A DNA stretch of 39,560 nucleotides from an uncultured Microscilla sp. (GTDB lineage Bacteria; Bacteroidota; Bacteroidia; Cytophagales; Microscillaceae). Numbering within the stretch: position 1 is the stretch's first letter; the number at the start of each line of letters is the position of its first letter. Positions 39,150 through 39,560 of this stretch are shown in pieces. The stretch covers positions 1 to 39,560 of the forward strand of contig NZ_CANLRP010000074.1 in assembly GCF_947493425.1 (NCBI RefSeq), in the 5' to 3' direction. A program made the translations under genes and the position numbers. Under the pieces are notes generated by a model that did no database searches, was not told the origin of the DNA, and saw only the letters and a list, made by a program, of their open reading frames with translations.

Positions 39150-39180
39150 TAAAAAAAGCTACTTCATATATGAAGTAGCT
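39150..39180 (-). terminator. Terminator of the tRNA-like transcript
   Basis: Perfect 24-base palindrome (half-site AGCTACTTCATA, 39157-39180) followed on the minus strand by an uninterrupted T-run. It lies between the tRNA-like copy B with its extra 3' half and the GIY-YIG start at 39131. Confidence 0.9.
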
Positions 39181-39190
39181 TGTGTTTTTA

Positions 39191-39236
39191 GTGGACCCTG
39201 TTCCGATAGTACATTGGAACAGTTTCAACTTCTATT
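39191..39236 (-). repeat. Extra 3' half of the tRNA-like sequence
   Basis: After copy B the minus strand repeats AATAGAAGTT, then a palindrome GTTCCAAT/ATCGGAAC (one mismatch, GTACT loop), then AGGGTCCAC. This is a second T-arm-plus-acceptor end without the 5' half. Confidence 0.7.
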
Positions 39237-39237
39237 G

Positions 39238-39315
39238 TGGACCCTGTTCCGATGGGTTATCGGAACGACTTCTGCTTGTAAGGCAGATGCTCTGAACCAA
39301 CTGAGCTAAGGATCC
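39238..39315 (-). tRNA. tRNA-Val(UAC)-like sequence with a non-canonical T arm (copy B)
   Basis: 78 bases without CCA. Acceptor GGATCCT pairs with AGGGTCC (one G-T pair), D stem GCTC/GAGC, anticodon stem TCTGC/GCAGA with loop CTTACAA, hence anticodon UAC for Val. Instead of a 17-base T arm with TTCRA it has a 21-base perfect palindrome GTTCCGAT, loop AACCC, ATCGGAAC. It is the only copy with a pairing acceptor stem. It may be a tRNA relic, a tRNA mimic or an unusual functional tRNA. Confidence 0.45.
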
Positions 39316-39363
39316 AGTATTCCTTGTGTTTGTGTTGCTGTTTGAAGTCTTTTAATAAATATT

Positions 39364-39384
39364 GTTCTGATATTGTATCGGAAC
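39364..39384 (-). repeat. Isolated copy of the T-arm palindrome
   Basis: Minus-strand GTTCCGAT, loop ACAAT, ATCAGAAC (one mismatch) in the 85-base gap between copies B and C, preceded by AATAGAAATT as in the extra half at 39191-39236. Confidence 0.65.
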
Positions 39385-39401
39385 AATTTCTATTTGTATT
39401 G

Positions 39402-39479
39402 TGGACCCTATTCCGATGCGCTATCAGAACGACTTCTGCTTGTAAGGTAGATACTCTGAACCAACTGAGTTAAGACTGA
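39402..39479 (-). pseudogene. tRNA-Val(UAC)-like copy C
   Basis: Same layout as copy A, 590 bases away: 5' acceptor TCAGTCT does not pair with AGGGTCC, the anticodon loop is CTTACAA, and the anticodon stem is changed to TCTAC/GCAGA with one mismatch. The T-arm palindrome is GTTCTGAT/ATCGGAAT with an AGCGC loop, kept pairable by G-T pairs. It overlaps the stop of the second GIY-YIG gene. Confidence 0.65.
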
Positions 39480-39560
39480 CCTAATATTAAATGATCTAAA
39501 TACTTTCTTGATTTCTTTGCTTTGATAGCACGTTCACGCACCATTGCCTCGCTACGAGTC
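39470..39560 (-). CDS. Second GIY-YIG nuclease gene, cut by the window edge
   Basis: The 91 visible bases are identical to 38880-38970 and encode the last 29 residues (from about ETRSEAMVRERA to ILGQS) and the stop. The rest lies beyond the window. Perfect identity over this length between copies 590 bases apart shows a recent duplication or ongoing gene conversion. Function is as for the complete copy. Confidence 0.85.
   Translation of the reverse strand, partial: TRSEAMVRERAIKAKKSRKYLDHLILGQS

Noticed and set aside
1..39560. CRISPR arrays
   Set aside because: No regularly spaced direct repeats with unique spacers were seen; the 590-base array carries genes and is not CRISPR.

Overview
The window looks like chromosomal DNA from a marine-type Bacteroidota, probably a Cytophagales member (Microscilla-like; inference). 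The reasons are low GC, A-rich upstream regions with almost no Shine-Dalgarno sequences, one clear TAnnTTTG -7 promoter box, and a typical household gene set: DUF4292 lipoprotein, EnvC-like LytM protein, TPR protein, LytS/LytTR pair, SpoIIE phosphatase and SUMF1/SPOR lipoprotein.

Region 1 (1-1300) holds two short paralogous peptides with double-glycine leaders and matching Cys-Cys/Pro-rich cores (RiPP or bacteriocin-like precursors), followed by an unidentified lipoprotein.

Region 2 (about 1.6-23.0 kb) is the most interesting part: a compact block of about 30 genes that reads as a tailless, membrane-containing bacteriophage or prophage. It has no terminase, portal, tape measure or sheath gene. 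It encodes a small FtsK/A32-like packaging ATPase (12426-13205); a 239-aa beta-rich protein that is a candidate jelly-roll major capsid protein (13718-14437), followed by its own terminator; more than a dozen small proteins with one membrane segment, as expected for a virion with an internal lipid membrane; a fibre with a tail-collar-type tip; and an arsenal against peptidoglycan (T7-type amidase, membrane-anchored lytic transglycosylase, membrane-anchored M23 peptidase, two membrane-anchored peptidoglycan-binding proteins). Early or control functions are a 1135-aa ParB-like/methyltransferase fusion, a DnaA-domain-IV-like protein, and a ribbon-helix-helix regulator next to a 40-bp palindromic operator. 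A 16-bp motif, GGGAAGAAAGAAAAAG, recurs six times across the element, in genes and between genes and on both strands; I noticed no comparable copy outside it. The right end carries TGTAGTAA repeats and a 15-bp inverted repeat. I see no integrase or att site, so whether it is integrated, and where it ends, is unproven.

Region 3 (23.2-38.6 kb) is ordinary host chromosome: a minus-strand run with EnvC-like protein, DUF4292 lipoprotein, TPR protein, sugar-phosphate nucleotidyltransferase, a dUTPase fused to a degenerate LAGLIDADG domain, chromate transporter and 2OG-Fe(II) oxygenase; then DinB-like protein, GAF-SpoIIE phosphatase, a SUMF1-glucosaminidase-SPOR lipoprotein and a LytS/LytTR two-component pair.

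Region 4 (38.6 kb to the end) is repetitive: a probable group II intron domain V/VI remnant, then a tandem array with a 590-bp period. Each unit joins a small GIY-YIG nuclease gene to a tRNA-Val(UAC)-like sequence whose T arm is replaced by a perfect or near-perfect palindrome. The array runs off the right edge.
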